NCBI GenBank assembly: GCA_019187495.1
Contig: JABAQN010000061.1
Location: 1-64,000 of the forward strand
Reading direction: 5' to 3'
DNA length: 64,000 nucleotides
Source: Steroidobacteraceae bacterium
GTDB lineage: Bacteria > Pseudomonadota > Gammaproteobacteria > Steroidobacterales > Steroidobacteraceae
Shown: piece after piece, positions 54,858 through 64,000 of the stretch
How positions within the stretch are numbered: position 1 is the first letter of the stretch
Layout of the letters: every line of letters starts with the position of its first letter
The notes under the pieces: model-generated
Database searches by the model: none
What the model was told of the DNA's origin: nothing
What the model saw: only the letters and a program-made list of their open reading frames with translations
Translations under genes and position numbers: made by a program

Positions 54858-55940
54858 ATGTTCAATCGTCGTGATGTCATCCAGGCGGGGATCGGAGCCA
54901 CCGCACTTGCGGCCACGCGCGGCGCACTCGCGAAGGAAAGCGCGCCACAGACGCTGCTGATCCTCGGCGGCACGGGCTTTCTCGGCCCACACCTCACGAC
55001 GCAGGCGCTTGCGCGCGGCTGGAAAGTCACGCACTTCAATCGCGGCAAGCGGGACGCCGATGGTGTCCCCGGCGTCGAAACGCTGCACGGCGATCGCCGG
55101 GGCCAGCTCGAGGCGTTGCGCGATCGCAAGTGGGACGCCGTCATTGACAACACCGGCTATATCCCGAAGTTCGTCCAGCAGTCCGCTCAACTCCTCGCGC
55201 CGAACGTCGGCTATTGCCTGTTCGTGTCGAGCATTTCGGCCTACGCGAGCTTCGCCAAGCCGAACGACGAGTCGTCCCCGACCGGCAAGCTCGCGAACAT
55301 CGAGGAAGACAAGGTCACGAATGAGACCTATAGCCCCATGAAGGCGCTGTGCGAGACCTACACGATGCGGGCGTTCGATGGTCGTGCGAGCGTCGTGCGC
55401 CCGGGCTACATCGTCGGCCCGCTCGATCCGACCGATCGCTTCACTTACTGGCCGGTGCGCGCCGCCCGGGGTGGCGAGATGCTGGCCCCCGGCACGCCGC
55501 AGGATCCGATCCAGGTCATCGATGTGCGCGACCTCACCGCGTGGATGCTCGCGCTCGTCGGGCAGCGCACCGCCGGCTTCTACAATGCGGTGACGCGCCC
55601 GAGGGAGTACACGATCGGCGACGTGATCCGCGCAAGCCTCGATGCCTCACCGGGTAGCGGCACGAAAGTCACCTGGGTGCCGGAGACCTACCTGCTCGAA
55701 CATTGGAAGCCTGAGGAAGTCGACGTACCGCCCTGGTCGCCGATGCACGGCGAATCCGCGGGCGCCTCGCTCACGTCGAACGAACGCGCGCGCGCCGCGG
55801 GCCTGACGACGCGACCGCTTGCGGAGACGGTGCGGGATACGCTCGCCTGGTTCCGCACCCTGCCCGCCGAGCGGCAGGCCAATCTCAAGGCCGGCATCGA
55901 CCCGGCGATCGAGGCCACGACCCTCGCAGCCCGGCACCAC
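54858..55940 (+). CDS. Tat-exported NAD-dependent epimerase/dehydratase; no stop where the domain ends
   Basis: The domain covers about 360 codons. The N-terminus NRRDVIQAGIGATALAATRGALA is a Tat-like signal (here N-R-R-D). Rossmann motif ILGGTGFLGPHLT, active-site region SSISAYAS with YSPMKALCE, and VRPGYIVGPLDPTDRF place it among extended SDR epimerases. Related proteins end near FRTLPAERQANLKAGIDPAIEATTLAARH, i.e. about 55940. In this frame no stop occurs there; the frame stays open to 57468-57470, across the convergent permease and into cysJ. I give the domain end. The true 3' end is unclear (lost stop, frameshift or assembly error). Confidence 0.7.
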
Positions 55941-56705
55941 GTCGAGGTCGTGCGCCAGCCGCAGCACGCTCGTCGCGATCACCAGCAGTCCGACGGCGAT
56001 GGTGAACGGGCGCAACGAGACCCGCCGCGCGAGCAATGCGGCAAATGGCGCCGCGACCAGCGCCCCGCAGAGCAGCCCGAGCGCGATACCCGACAGCCGC
56101 TCGAAGCCGACATGCGACACGAGCATTCCGAACACGGTCGCGGCGACGAAGGTCTCCGCCACCACACTCGTGCCGACGACATGGCGCGGGCTCGCACCCA
56201 GCGCCACGAGATTGCTGGTCACGAGCGGGCCCCACACCCCGGAGGTCGCCTCGAGCAGCCCGCCCGCGAAGCCGACGGCGCCCTGCGCGCGCGCCGACGC
56301 GCGGTTTGGAATCGTGTGCATCGCCCGCCAGACGATGAACGCACCCGCCAGCAGCAGATAGAGACTGATCGCCACGCCGATCCAGCGCGTGAAGCTCTTG
56401 GTCAGGAGCGTCGCCCCCGCAAACCCGCCGAGCACGCCCGCCACCGTGAGCACGAGCAGCATCCGCCCATCGACATTGCGCAGCAGCGCATGCGACACGC
56501 CCGTTGCCGTACCGGTAAAGAGCTTGGCGCCATTGACGGACGCGCTCGCGAGCTCGCGCGGCACGCCGGCCGCCGCCAGCACTGCCGCACTGATCGTCCC
56601 GAATCCCATCCCGAGCGCACCATCAAAGATCTGCGCGACGAACCCCACGGCCGCAAATGCCCAGGTTTCCGGGCTGGAAAGGATCGCGACGACGGATTGC
56701 CACAT
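55647..56705 (-). CDS. TauE/SafE-family sulfite/sulfonate exporter permease with extended C-terminus
   Basis: 352 codons; a TauE/SafE domain occupies the first ~255 (FVAQIFDGALGMGFGTISAAVLAAAGVP and its second repeat GAVGFAGGLLEATSGVWGPLVTSNLVALG), with about eight membrane helices ending ...LLVIATSVLRLA. After that the frame reads polar, Arg-rich antisense of the epimerase gene until a stop at 55647. The natural end is likely near 55930. Family members export sulfite or sulfoacetate; position next to cysJIH fits sulfur handling. Start ATG 56705 chosen by the hydrophobic N-terminus. Confidence 0.78.
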   Translation of the reverse strand: MWQSVVAILSSPETWAFAAVGFVAQIFDGALGMGFGTISAAVLAAAGVPRELASASVNGAKLFTGTATGVSHALLRNVDGRMLLVLTVAGVLGGFAGATLLTKSFTRWIGVAISLYLLLAGAFIVWRAMHTIPNRASARAQGAVGFAGGLLEATSGVWGPLVTSNLVALGASPRHVVGTSVVAETFVAATVFGMLVSHVGFERLSGIALGLLCGALVAAPFAALLARRVSLRPFTIAVGLLVIATSVLRLAHDLDVVPGCEGRGLDRRVDAGLEIGLPLGGQGAEPGERIPHRLRKRSRRQARGARAFVRRERGARGFAVHRRPGRYVDFLRLPMFEQVGLRHPGDFRAATR

Positions 56706-56815
56706 AGGGTAGGGCGAGCATGCCTTGAGGTACGCGGTGCAGCGATATCTTTCGATTATGACGGTATAGCCCCGAAGTCGGCGACTCGCCCGGCGTGCGC
56801 CCGTAGTCTCGCCGC

Positions 56816-58639
56816 ATGTCCGCCGTTCCCGCGATTCCGCTGTATTCCCCCGACTTGCCGCCGCTGCCGGAAGCGAGGCTGCGCCTGCTCACGGAGCTCA
56901 CCCACGGTCTCGACGCCGGCGCCCTCCTCTATGTGTCGGGCTACGCCGCAGGACTCGCCGCCGCGCAGCACCAGGGCCTCGCCCCGGCCCACGTGCCCGT
57001 CCAGCCGCACGGGGCATCGGCGAGCCTGCGCGCGACCATCCTCTACGCCTCACACACCGGCAACGGCCGGCGCATCGCCGAGAAGCTCACCGCGACGCTC
57101 GAGTCGCAAGGCCTCCCCGCGCGTGCCGTCGCGGCCGGCGACTACGCCACCCGCGAGCTCGCGCAGGAGCGGCTGCTGTATCTCGTCGTCAGCACGCACG
57201 GCGACGGTGATCCGCCGGACGACGCCCGAGCGTTCTTCGATTTCCTGCTCGGCCGCAAGGCGCCGCGCCTCGAGCAGCTGCGCTTCACCGTACTCGCGCT
57301 CGGCGATTCGAGTTATCCGAAGTTCTGCGAGGCCGGACGCATTGCCGACGAGCGCCTCGCAGCGCTCGGGGCGAGCCCGATCGCCCCGCGGATCGATTGC
57401 GACGTCGATTTCGACGCCGCGGCCGCCGCCTGGTCGGACAGCGCCCTTCGCCACGCCGCCGAGGCCCTGAAGCCGGCCGGCGACGCGCCCCGACTGTCGA
57501 TCGTGTCGCCACTGCGCGCGGCCGCGCCCGCGCTCGCCACACGCGACGCGCCGGCCGTCGCTGAAGTGCTCGTGCGCCAGCGCATCACCGGCCGCACGAG
57601 CGATCACCCCGTGACGCACATCGAAATCGCCGCGCCCGCCGACACCCTCGCTTACGAACCCGGCGATGCGGTCGGTATCTGGCATCGCAACCCCGATTTC
57701 CTCGTCGCGCAGATCGCCCGGGCGCTGCAGCTCGATCCCGCGATGCGCGTCGCGCACGGCGCTGATGACCACACGCTCGGCGAGTGGCTCGCGGCGCATC
57801 GCGAGATCACGCGCCTGTCGCGCCCGGTGCTCGAAACGCACGCGGCGCTCGCGAACAACGACGAGCTGCGCAGGATCGTCGAGGGCGACGCGGATGCGCG
57901 CGCGAAGCTGCTGCGCGACTGGCAGTTCATCGATCTCCTCGAGACCTGGCCCGCTGCCTGGACCGGTGAGGCCCTGGTCGCCGCGCTGCGGCCCATCACG
58001 CCGCGCCTCTACTCGATTGCCTCGAGCCGCAGCGAAGTCGGCGACGAGTTGCACCTGACCGTCGCGGCCGTCGACTACGAGCGCAGTGGCGCGCGCCGCG
58101 TGGGCGCGGCATCGTATTTCCTCTCCTCGGAAGCGCCCGAACTGCGCGCCTACATCGAGCCGAACACGCGCTTTCGCCTGCCGGACGACTCCCGTCGCGA
58201 CATCGTGATGATCGGCGCGGGCACCGGGATCGCGCCCTATCGCGCCTTCCTGCAGGCGCGCGGCGCGCAGGGCGCGCGCGGCCGCCATTGGCTGCTCTTC
58301 GGCGCGCGGCGCTTCTCGAGCGATTTCCTCTACCAGGGCGAATGGCTCGCCGCGCGCAAGCGCGGGTTGTTGCATCGCCTCGACCTCGCGACCTCACGCG
58401 ACCAGGCGGAGAAGATCTACGTTCAGCATCGCCTGCGCGAGCACGGCGCGGAACTCTGGCGCTGGCTCGAGGGCGGCGCCTCGCTCTATGTGTGCGGTGA
58501 TGCCACGCGCATGGCGCCCGACGTGCACGCAGCACTGCGCGAGGTCGTCGCGACGCACGGTGCGCGCTCCGCCGACGCGGCGGAGGAGTACCTGCGCGAC
58601 CTCGCCGCCGACCGGCGCTACCTGCGGGACGTGTACTGA
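56816..58639 (+). CDS. cysJ: Sulfite reductase flavoprotein alpha subunit
   Basis: 607 residues, close to E. coli CysJ (599). Flavodoxin-like FMN domain ([45 protein letters not shown]), FAD domain with [13 protein letters not shown] domain with [16 protein letters not shown] and [17 protein letters not shown], end YLRDVY. It passes electrons from NADPH through FAD and FMN to CysI. First gene of a row in which cysI follows after one base. Confidence 0.95.
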   Translation: MSAVPAIPLYSPDLPPLPEARLRLLTELTHGLDAGALLYVSGYAAGLAAAQHQGLAPAHVPVQPHGASASLRATILYASHTGNGRRIAEKLTATLESQGLPARAVAAGDYATRELAQERLLYLVVSTHGDGDPPDDARAFFDFLLGRKAPRLEQLRFTVLALGDSSYPKFCEAGRIADERLAALGASPIAPRIDCDVDFDAAAAAWSDSALRHAAEALKPAGDAPRLSIVSPLRAAAPALATRDAPAVAEVLVRQRITGRTSDHPVTHIEIAAPADTLAYEPGDAVGIWHRNPDFLVAQIARALQLDPAMRVAHGADDHTLGEWLAAHREITRLSRPVLETHAALANNDELRRIVEGDADARAKLLRDWQFIDLLETWPAAWTGEALVAALRPITPRLYSIASSRSEVGDELHLTVAAVDYERSGARRVGAASYFLSSEAPELRAYIEPNTRFRLPDDSRRDIVMIGAGTGIAPYRAFLQARGAQGARGRHWLLFGARRFSSDFLYQGEWLAARKRGLLHRLDLATSRDQAEKIYVQHRLREHGAELWRWLEGGASLYVCGDATRMAPDVHAALREVVATHGARSADAAEEYLRDLAADRRYLRDVY

Positions 58640-58640
58640 C

Positions 58641-60317
58641 ATGGGCGACTCCGCACCGCTGAGCCCGGTCGAGCATATCAAGGCCGCAAGTCGCGGCCTG
58701 CGCGGCACGCTCGCGGCGAGCCTCGCGGATGCGCCCACGGGCGCGCTCGCCGACGACGACACCAACGTCCTCAAGTTCCACGGCAGCTACCAGCAGGACG
58801 ACCGCGACCTGCGCGAAGAGCGGCGGCTGCAGAAGCTCGAGCCCGCGTACAGCTTCATGATCCGCACGCGCCTGCCGGGCGGCGTCTGCACGCCGCGGCA
58901 ATGGCTCGCGCTCGATGCGATCGCGCGCCGGTACGGCAACGGCACGCTGCGCCTCACGACCCGCCAGGCGTTCCAGCTCCACGGCGTCGTCAAGCGCGAG
59001 CTCAAGGCGACGATGGCCGCGATCAACGCGACACTGCTCGACACGATCGCCGCCTGTGGCGACGTCAATCGCAACGTGATCGCGAGCGTGAATCCGGTCG
59101 AGTCCCGCCTGCACGCCGACGTTTACGGGTGGGCCGCGAAGATCTCGGAGCACCTGCTCCCCCGCACACGGGCCTATCACGAGATCTGGCTGGGTGAGGA
59201 AAAGATTGCGGGCACGCCCGAACTCGAGCCGATCTATGGCGCGACCTACCTGCCGCGCAAGTTCAAGGTCGCGGTCGTCGTGCCGCCACTCAACGATGTC
59301 GACGTATTCGCGCACGACCTCGGCCTCATCGCGATCATCGAGGAAACCGCGCACGGCCCGCGCCTCGCCGGCTTCAATGTCGCGGTCGGCGGCGGGCTCG
59401 GCGCGACGCATGGCGATGCGACCACCTACCCACGCCTCGCGCAGGTCATCGGCTTCATCGCGCCCGATGATGTGCTGGCCGTCACCGAAGCGGTGGTCAC
59501 GACGCAGCGCGATTTCGGCGATCGCGCAAACCGCAAGCGCGCGCGCCTCAAGTACACGCTCGAGACGATGGGCCTGCCCGCGTTCGTCGCGGAGGTGGAG
59601 CGTCGCGCGCAAGTGTCGCTCGCGCCCGCGCGACCCTGGCGTTTCACGACCAACGGCGACCGCTTCGGCTGGACGAAGGGGTTCGATGGTCGGTGGCATC
59701 TCAACCTGCGCATCCCCTCCGGACGCATCGCCGATCGCGACAGCGCACGGCAACTTTCAGGGCTTCGCGCCATCGCGCAAGTGCATCGCGGCGATTTCCG
59801 CCTGACACCGAACCAGAACCTGATCATCGCGAATGTGGCGCCGGAGGATCGCGCGGCAATCGACACGCTGGTCGTCGACCACGGGCTCGACCTCTACACC
59901 CGCGCCTCACCGACCTCCCTCGATGCGCTCGCCTGCGTCGCGCTGCCCACCTGCCCGCTCGCGATGGCCGAAGCCGAGCGCTACCTGCCCTCCTTCCTCG
60001 CGGCGTTCGAGGCGCGCCTCGCACACCACGGTCTCGCGCAGGTACCGGTGCTCGTGCGCATTTCGGGTTGCCCCAACGGTTGCTCGCGGCCCTATCTCGC
60101 CGAAATCGCGCTCGTCGGCAAGGCGCCGGGTCGCTACAACCTGCACCTCGGCGGCAACGCCACCGGCGAGCGCCTCAACGTGCTGTACCGCGAGAATCTC
60201 GCGGAAGCGGCCATCCTCGAGGCGCTCGATCCGCTCCTGTGGCAGTTCGCGAACGAGCGCCGGCCCGACGAACGATTCGGAGATTTCCTGTGGCGTGCGA
60301 AGCTGCTGTCCGTATGA
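58641..60317 (+). CDS. cysI: Sulfite reductase hemoprotein beta subunit
   Basis: 558 residues. Start ATG 58641, one base after the cysJ stop. Siroheme and 4Fe-4S ligand cysteines appear in [14 protein letters not shown] and [13 protein letters not shown]; the substrate-side arginines are in [11 protein letters not shown] and [14 protein letters not shown]. It reduces sulfite to sulfide by six electrons. Its stop overlaps the cysH start (ATGA). It needs siroheme, made from the same precursor as the tetrapyrrole genes downstream. Confidence 0.96.
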   Translation: MGDSAPLSPVEHIKAASRGLRGTLAASLADAPTGALADDDTNVLKFHGSYQQDDRDLREERRLQKLEPAYSFMIRTRLPGGVCTPRQWLALDAIARRYGNGTLRLTTRQAFQLHGVVKRELKATMAAINATLLDTIAACGDVNRNVIASVNPVESRLHADVYGWAAKISEHLLPRTRAYHEIWLGEEKIAGTPELEPIYGATYLPRKFKVAVVVPPLNDVDVFAHDLGLIAIIEETAHGPRLAGFNVAVGGGLGATHGDATTYPRLAQVIGFIAPDDVLAVTEAVVTTQRDFGDRANRKRARLKYTLETMGLPAFVAEVERRAQVSLAPARPWRFTTNGDRFGWTKGFDGRWHLNLRIPSGRIADRDSARQLSGLRAIAQVHRGDFRLTPNQNLIIANVAPEDRAAIDTLVVDHGLDLYTRASPTSLDALACVALPTCPLAMAEAERYLPSFLAAFEARLAHHGLAQVPVLVRISGCPNGCSRPYLAEIALVGKAPGRYNLHLGGNATGERLNVLYRENLAEAAILEALDPLLWQFANERRPDERFGDFLWRAKLLSV

Positions 60318-61063
60318 GGAGCGCGCCGGCGGCGCCGACAGCCTCGCAGGTCGCCCAGGCGCGCGGCGGCGATGCGCAGGCGCTCGATGCGCTGAATGCC
60401 GCGCTCGCGCCGCTCACCGCCACGGAGCGCATCGGATTTGCGTTCGAGCACTTGCCGGGCACGCACATCCTCTCGTCGAGCTTCGGTGCGCAGGCCGCCG
60501 TGGCGCTGCATCTGGCGACGCAGGTCTCGCCCGATGTGCCCGTCGTGCTCGTCGACACGGGCTATCTCTTTCCCGAAACCTATCGCTTCATCGATGAACT
60601 GACGCTGCGCCTGAAGCTCAACCTACAGGTCGCGCATCCGCCGGTGTCGGCGGCGTGGATCGAGGCGCGCCACGGCAAGCTCTGGGAGAACGGCGTCGAG
60701 GGGCTCGACCAGTACGGCCGGATCGCCAAGGTCGAACCGATGCAGCGCAAGCTCGAAGAACTCGGCGCCGGCACCTGGATTTCCGGGCTGCGCCGCGCGC
60801 AGTCGACGAGTCGTGCCGCCGTGCCCTTCCTCGCGCTCAACGGCACGCGCTTCAAGCTGCACCCGATCGCCGACTGGACGGACCGCGACGTGGGCCACTA
60901 CCTGAAGCACTATGCCCTGCCCTATCACCCGCTGTGGGAGCAGGGTTACGTGTCGATCGGCGACTGGCACACGACCCGCTCGCTCACCGAGGCCGGCAGT
61001 ATCGAGGGCACGCGCTTCTTTGGCCTCAAGCGCGAATGCGGCCTGCACGGGCTCGAGGGTTGA
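60314..61063 (+). CDS. cysH: Phosphoadenylyl-sulfate reductase
   Basis: 249 residues. [45 protein letters not shown], and the C-terminal KRECGLHG with the catalytic Cys. It lacks the extra CC pairs of the 4Fe-4S APS-reductase type, so it should use PAPS and thioredoxin. Its ATG overlaps cysI and its TGA overlaps the ATG of the next gene by one base (TGATG), binding sulfate assimilation to the tetrapyrrole genes. Confidence 0.93.
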   Translation: MRSAPAAPTASQVAQARGGDAQALDALNAALAPLTATERIGFAFEHLPGTHILSSSFGAQAAVALHLATQVSPDVPVVLVDTGYLFPETYRFIDELTLRLKLNLQVAHPPVSAAWIEARHGKLWENGVEGLDQYGRIAKVEPMQRKLEELGAGTWISGLRRAQSTSRAAVPFLALNGTRFKLHPIADWTDRDVGHYLKHYALPYHPLWEQGYVSIGDWHTTRSLTEAGSIEGTRFFGLKRECGLHGLEG

Positions 61064-62649
61064 TGCGCGCGCCCCGCACGCTCACGATCGGCGCCCGCTC
61101 GAGCGCGCTGTCGCGCGTGCAGGCGCGGCTCGTCGGCGAGGCGCTCGCCGCGCACGACCCTCGCCTCGTCATCCGTTACGCATTCGCAGAATCCCTCGGC
61201 GATCGAAACCTCTCGGCCGATCTGCCGGCACTCCTGCGCGCGGGCGGCTTCACGAGCGAACTGTCGACCGATCTCGACTCCCGGCACATCGACCTCGCCG
61301 TCCACTCGTGGAAGGACCTGCCCTTCACCGAATCGCGGACGACCCACATCGCCGCAACACTCGAACGCGCCGATCCGCGCGATCTCCTGCTCGTGCGGCG
61401 TGACCGCTTCGCGCCAGCGGATCCCGATCAGCGAGGTTCCCGCCGCGAACTGCGGGTACTGTCCTGCTCGGCGCGGCGCGCGACCAACCTGCGCGAGTTC
61501 CTGCCGTGGGCATTGCCGGGCGGCATCCAGGAGGTGCGCTTCCGGCCCGTGCGCGGCGACATCCTGCGCCGCCTGCAGGGCCTCCTCGCGGGCGACGCCG
61601 ATGCGCTCGTCGTCGCCAAGGCCGCGATCGATCGATTGCTCGCCGCCGGCGCCGGCCTCGGCGCAGACCACGACTCCTGCGCCAACAGCCGCTTCGCCGC
61701 CGCAGGCGCGCAGGTTCGCGCCGCGCTCGACGCCTGCCGCATCATCGTTCTGCCGCTCGCGATGAATCCGGCGGCACCGGGACAAGGCGCACTCGCGATC
61801 GAAGTCCGCCGCGACCGCGGCGACCTCGCGGAGATGCTCGCCGCGATCAATCATGCGCCGACCTATGCGCGCGTCCTCGAAGAGCGTGCGCAGCTCGCGC
61901 CCACCGGCGACGAGGATCATCCGCTCGGCGTCTCGGTCGTGCCGATCGAAGGCGGACCCGTTCGCATGGATGCGGAAGCCGTGTTCGCGCGCGGATCGCT
62001 CGCGGGCGTGCGCATCGAGGCGGCGCGCCTGCGCGATCGCAGCCCCGCGCTGCCGCGCCCGGCGCATCGCGGCGCGGTGTGGACAGGCGAGCGCGCAGGT
62101 CACCTTGCGCTGCGCCGGATTGCGCTCGCTATCGACCGCGCGCGCCCTGGCGACGCACCATTGGGATTTCTCGTCGCGCGCGCCGACGCGCTGCCGGACG
62201 GATGGACGGACACGCCCGAGCCGATCGTCTGGACGGCCGGACTCGACACGTGGCGCAAGCTTGCGGCACGCGGCGTGTGGGTGAGCGGCAGCGACGAGAG
62301 CCTCGGCGAGACGGGCGCGCAGGCTGCGCGCCATCTTTTCCCGCAGGTCGAATGCTGGGTGAAGCTCTCGCACAGCGCCGGCTACGACACACCCCACGCG
62401 GCGCGCCTCGCCACCTACCGGCTCGAGCGCGTCGCCCCGCTCGAGGACATCCGGAAGCACACGCATTTCTTCTGGCGCAGCGGCTCGCAGTTCCTCGAGT
62501 ACTTCCGCGCGAATGCACAGCAACTGCGCCACGCCTGGCACGGCTGCGGGCCGGGCAATACGCTCGCGATCATCCGCGCCGCGATCGGCCCCGACCGTGT
62601 GCGCCCCTTCCTGTCCGCCGGACAATTTGCCGCCGAACTCGGAGTGTGA
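61063..62649 (+). CDS. hemC: Hydroxymethylbilane synthase-like protein with HemD-like C-terminal extension; cofactor Cys absent
   Basis: 528 residues, against ~310 for a normal HemC. N-terminal half is HemC: RTLTIGARSSALSRVQARLV, the catalytic segment AVHSWKDLPF with the essential Asp, LSCSARRATNL, PAAPGQGALAIEVRRD. The cofactor-attachment site normally has a Cys in an LxGGC-type motif; here residues 282-286 read G-D-E-D-H, followed by PLGVSVVP, and contain no Cys. From ~residue 315 a uroporphyrinogen-III-synthase-like region follows, with HGCGPGNT at 493-500 as in HemC-HemD fusions of some other bacteria (from memory). It would polymerise porphobilinogen and close the ring if active. Confidence 0.75.
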   Translation: MRAPRTLTIGARSSALSRVQARLVGEALAAHDPRLVIRYAFAESLGDRNLSADLPALLRAGGFTSELSTDLDSRHIDLAVHSWKDLPFTESRTTHIAATLERADPRDLLLVRRDRFAPADPDQRGSRRELRVLSCSARRATNLREFLPWALPGGIQEVRFRPVRGDILRRLQGLLAGDADALVVAKAAIDRLLAAGAGLGADHDSCANSRFAAAGAQVRAALDACRIIVLPLAMNPAAPGQGALAIEVRRDRGDLAEMLAAINHAPTYARVLEERAQLAPTGDEDHPLGVSVVPIEGGPVRMDAEAVFARGSLAGVRIEAARLRDRSPALPRPAHRGAVWTGERAGHLALRRIALAIDRARPGDAPLGFLVARADALPDGWTDTPEPIVWTAGLDTWRKLAARGVWVSGSDESLGETGAQAARHLFPQVECWVKLSHSAGYDTPHAARLATYRLERVAPLEDIRKHTHFFWRSGSQFLEYFRANAQQLRHAWHGCGPGNTLAIIRAAIGPDRVRPFLSAGQFAAELGV

Positions 62650-62653
62650 CGCC

Positions 62654-63673
62654 GTGCTCGAACGCAACCGCGCCGCGCTTCCCTCGTCGCTCGATACGCT
62701 CGCGCCGACTCGCCGCCTGCAGCGCCTGCGCCGCACGGCGCCGCTGCGCGATCTCGTTGCCGAAACAGGCTTCACGCGAAGCCAGCTGGTCCAGCCGCTT
62801 TTCATCGTGGAAGATCCGGCCGACGCGCGCGACATTGCGGGCCTCCCCGGCAATGCGCGCCTCACGCCTGAAAGTGCACTCGCGCGCCTCGACGCCGACC
62901 TCGAATCGGGCGTGCGCCAGTTCCTGCTCTTCCCCGTGCCGGCGCGCAAGCACGCGCGCGATTTCGAACCGGCCTTCATCTGCGAGACGATCGCCCTGCT
63001 CCGCCGCCGTGCCACGCGGGAGGATGCGACATTCTGGCTCGACACCTGCCTCTGCAGCTACACCGCCGATGGCCACTGCTGCCTGCACGATGCGCGCGGC
63101 GAGCAGGATTTGCCCGCAACGCTCGACGCCCTCGCCGGGCTCGCGCTCGACTACGCCGCCGCGGGCGCCGACGGCATCGCGCCGAGCGACATGAACGACG
63201 GCCGCGTTGCCGCGCTGCGCCTCGCGCTCGATGCGGCCGGCCACGATCTCGTGCCGATCATGAGCTACAGCGCCAAGTTCGCGAGCCAGCTCTACGGACC
63301 CTTCCGCGGCGCCGCGAACTCCGCGCCCAAGCATGGCGACCGACGTCGCTACCAGATCGATGTCCGCGCGCGGCGCGACGCGCTCGCGAGCTCGCAGCGC
63401 TGCGCCGACGAGGGCGCCGATCTCCTGATGGTGAAGCCCGGCATGAGCTCGCTCGACCTCATCCAGCCGATCGCAGATGCCACCGGCCTCGCGGTCGGCG
63501 CCTACCAGGTGAGCGGCGAATATGCCGCGCTCGCGCTGCTCGCGCGCGAGGGTTTCGCCGACTTCGATGCCGCGCTGCTCGAGAGCTGGCACGCCCTGCG
63601 CCGCGGTGGCGCAGCCTTCATCATTACCTACGGCGCGCGCCTCGGTCGTGCGCTCGGCCTCGCGGCGAGGTAG
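62654..63673 (+). CDS. hemB: Delta-aminolevulinic acid dehydratase (porphobilinogen synthase)
   Basis: 339 residues from GTG 62654 with GGAG 9 bases before it. RRLRRTAPLRDLVAETGF, zinc cysteines in DTCLCSYTADGHC, Schiff-base lysines in PIMSYSAKFASQLYGPF and LLMVKPGMSSLDLI, end ITYGA. It condenses two 5-aminolevulinate molecules to porphobilinogen. It lies 4 bases after hemC and is followed 4 bases later by the 5-aminolevulinate synthase gene, so substrate maker and user are adjacent. Confidence 0.95.
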   Translation: MLERNRAALPSSLDTLAPTRRLQRLRRTAPLRDLVAETGFTRSQLVQPLFIVEDPADARDIAGLPGNARLTPESALARLDADLESGVRQFLLFPVPARKHARDFEPAFICETIALLRRRATREDATFWLDTCLCSYTADGHCCLHDARGEQDLPATLDALAGLALDYAAAGADGIAPSDMNDGRVAALRLALDAAGHDLVPIMSYSAKFASQLYGPFRGAANSAPKHGDRRRYQIDVRARRDALASSQRCADEGADLLMVKPGMSSLDLIQPIADATGLAVGAYQVSGEYAALALLAREGFADFDAALLESWHALRRGGAAFIITYGARLGRALGLAAR

Positions 63674-63677
63674 GGCC

Positions 63678-64000
63678 ATGTTCGACTTCCCCGGGTTCTT
63701 CGGGAGTGCCAATGCGAAGCTGAAGCGCGAGCACCACTACCGCGTGTTCCGCGAACTGCGCCGCGAACCGGGACGCTTTCCGCAGGTGCAGTGGCGTGCC
63801 GCGGACGGCGCTTGGCGGGATGCCACGGTCTGGTGCAGCAACGACTACCTCGGCATGAGCCAGCACCCGATCGTGCTCGAGGCGGCGCATGATGCGCTCG
63901 CACGCTACGGCGCGGGCGCCGGCGGCACGCGCAACATCTCGGGCACCACCGATCTCCTGGTCGCGCTCGAACGCGAGCTCGCCGACTGGCACGCCAAGGA
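63678..64000 (+). CDS. hemA: 5-aminolevulinate synthase, 3' end outside window
   Basis: The first 107 codons are visible and read off the right edge. [55 protein letters not shown] are diagnostic of the PLP-dependent synthase (alpha-oxoamine synthase family) that condenses glycine and succinyl-CoA. This is the Shemin (C4) route, typical of alphaproteobacteria; most gammaproteobacteria make the compound from glutamyl-tRNA. The PLP lysine lies outside the window, so activity cannot be judged. Confidence 0.9.
   Translation, partial: [107 protein letters not shown]

Noticed and set aside
55941-57470. Continuation of the epimerase frame as a genuine fused domain
   Set aside because: The translation is Arg/His/Gln-rich antisense of the permease and then a shifted frame of cysJ; no domain is visible.

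Overview
The window is a GC-rich, tightly packed bacterial chromosome segment. I see no tRNA, rRNA, insertion sequence, prophage or CRISPR array. The gene set (AceK next to Icd, PotFGHI, a Puu-type putrescine pathway, RlmKL, MprF/AcvB, a TorF-like porin, an UrcA protein) suggests a proteobacterium, most likely a gammaproteobacterium of the Steroidobacterales/Nevskiales kind. That placement is inference. Many genes overlap by 1-4 bases (ATGA, GTGA or TGATG), and several convergent pairs share stop-codon bases.

Layout. 0-7.3 kb: the end of a kinase-like protein, a PlpD-like patatin, a PQQ dehydrogenase and a winged-helix/TPR regulator. 7.4-12.3 kb: an exported-protein operon made of a small membrane protein, an Ig/RCC1 lipoprotein and a DNRLRE lipoprotein. 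12.3-18.5 kb: UrcA, a TPR protein, agmatine deiminase, icd-aceK and a HDOD protein. 18.6-30.3 kb, all on the minus strand: puuD, a glutamine-synthetase-like puuA, a spuC-like transaminase and potFGHI, followed without a real gap by a polyphosphate glucokinase, a transaminase, an omega-amidase and a cystathionine gamma-synthase-like gene. 30.5-40.8 kb: a second glutamine-synthetase-like gene with puuB, an outer-membrane barrel, rlmKL, an exonuclease/GIY-YIG fusion, puuC, puuR and another omega-transaminase. The putrescine genes form two divergons. Both divergent promoters carry the 9-mer GTTTAGGAT, and one also carries a 9+3+9 palindrome; these are good operator candidates for the PuuR-like regulator.

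40.8-54.8 kb: a TorF-like porin, a cupin, a carnosine-N-methyltransferase-like enzyme with a zinc finger, a GntR regulator, a group II decarboxylase, an MFS carrier, a GNAT/aminotransferase pair, the acvB-mprF lipid-aminoacylation pair, a lipoprotein and a PQQ-propeller protein. Two long, nearly perfect palindromes of one family sit just after genes at 40.8 and 53.4 kb.

54.9-64 kb: a Tat-exported epimerase converges with a TauE/SafE permease, and neither has a stop codon where its domain ends. Then comes cysJ-cysI-cysH running, with overlaps or gaps of a few bases, into a hemC-type gene with a HemD-like extension, then hemB and the start of a 5-aminolevulinate synthase gene. This looks like assimilatory sulfite reduction transcribed together with the early tetrapyrrole pathway that could supply its siroheme. 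The hemC product appears to lack the cysteine that normally carries the dipyrromethane cofactor. I consider this block the most interesting part of the window.
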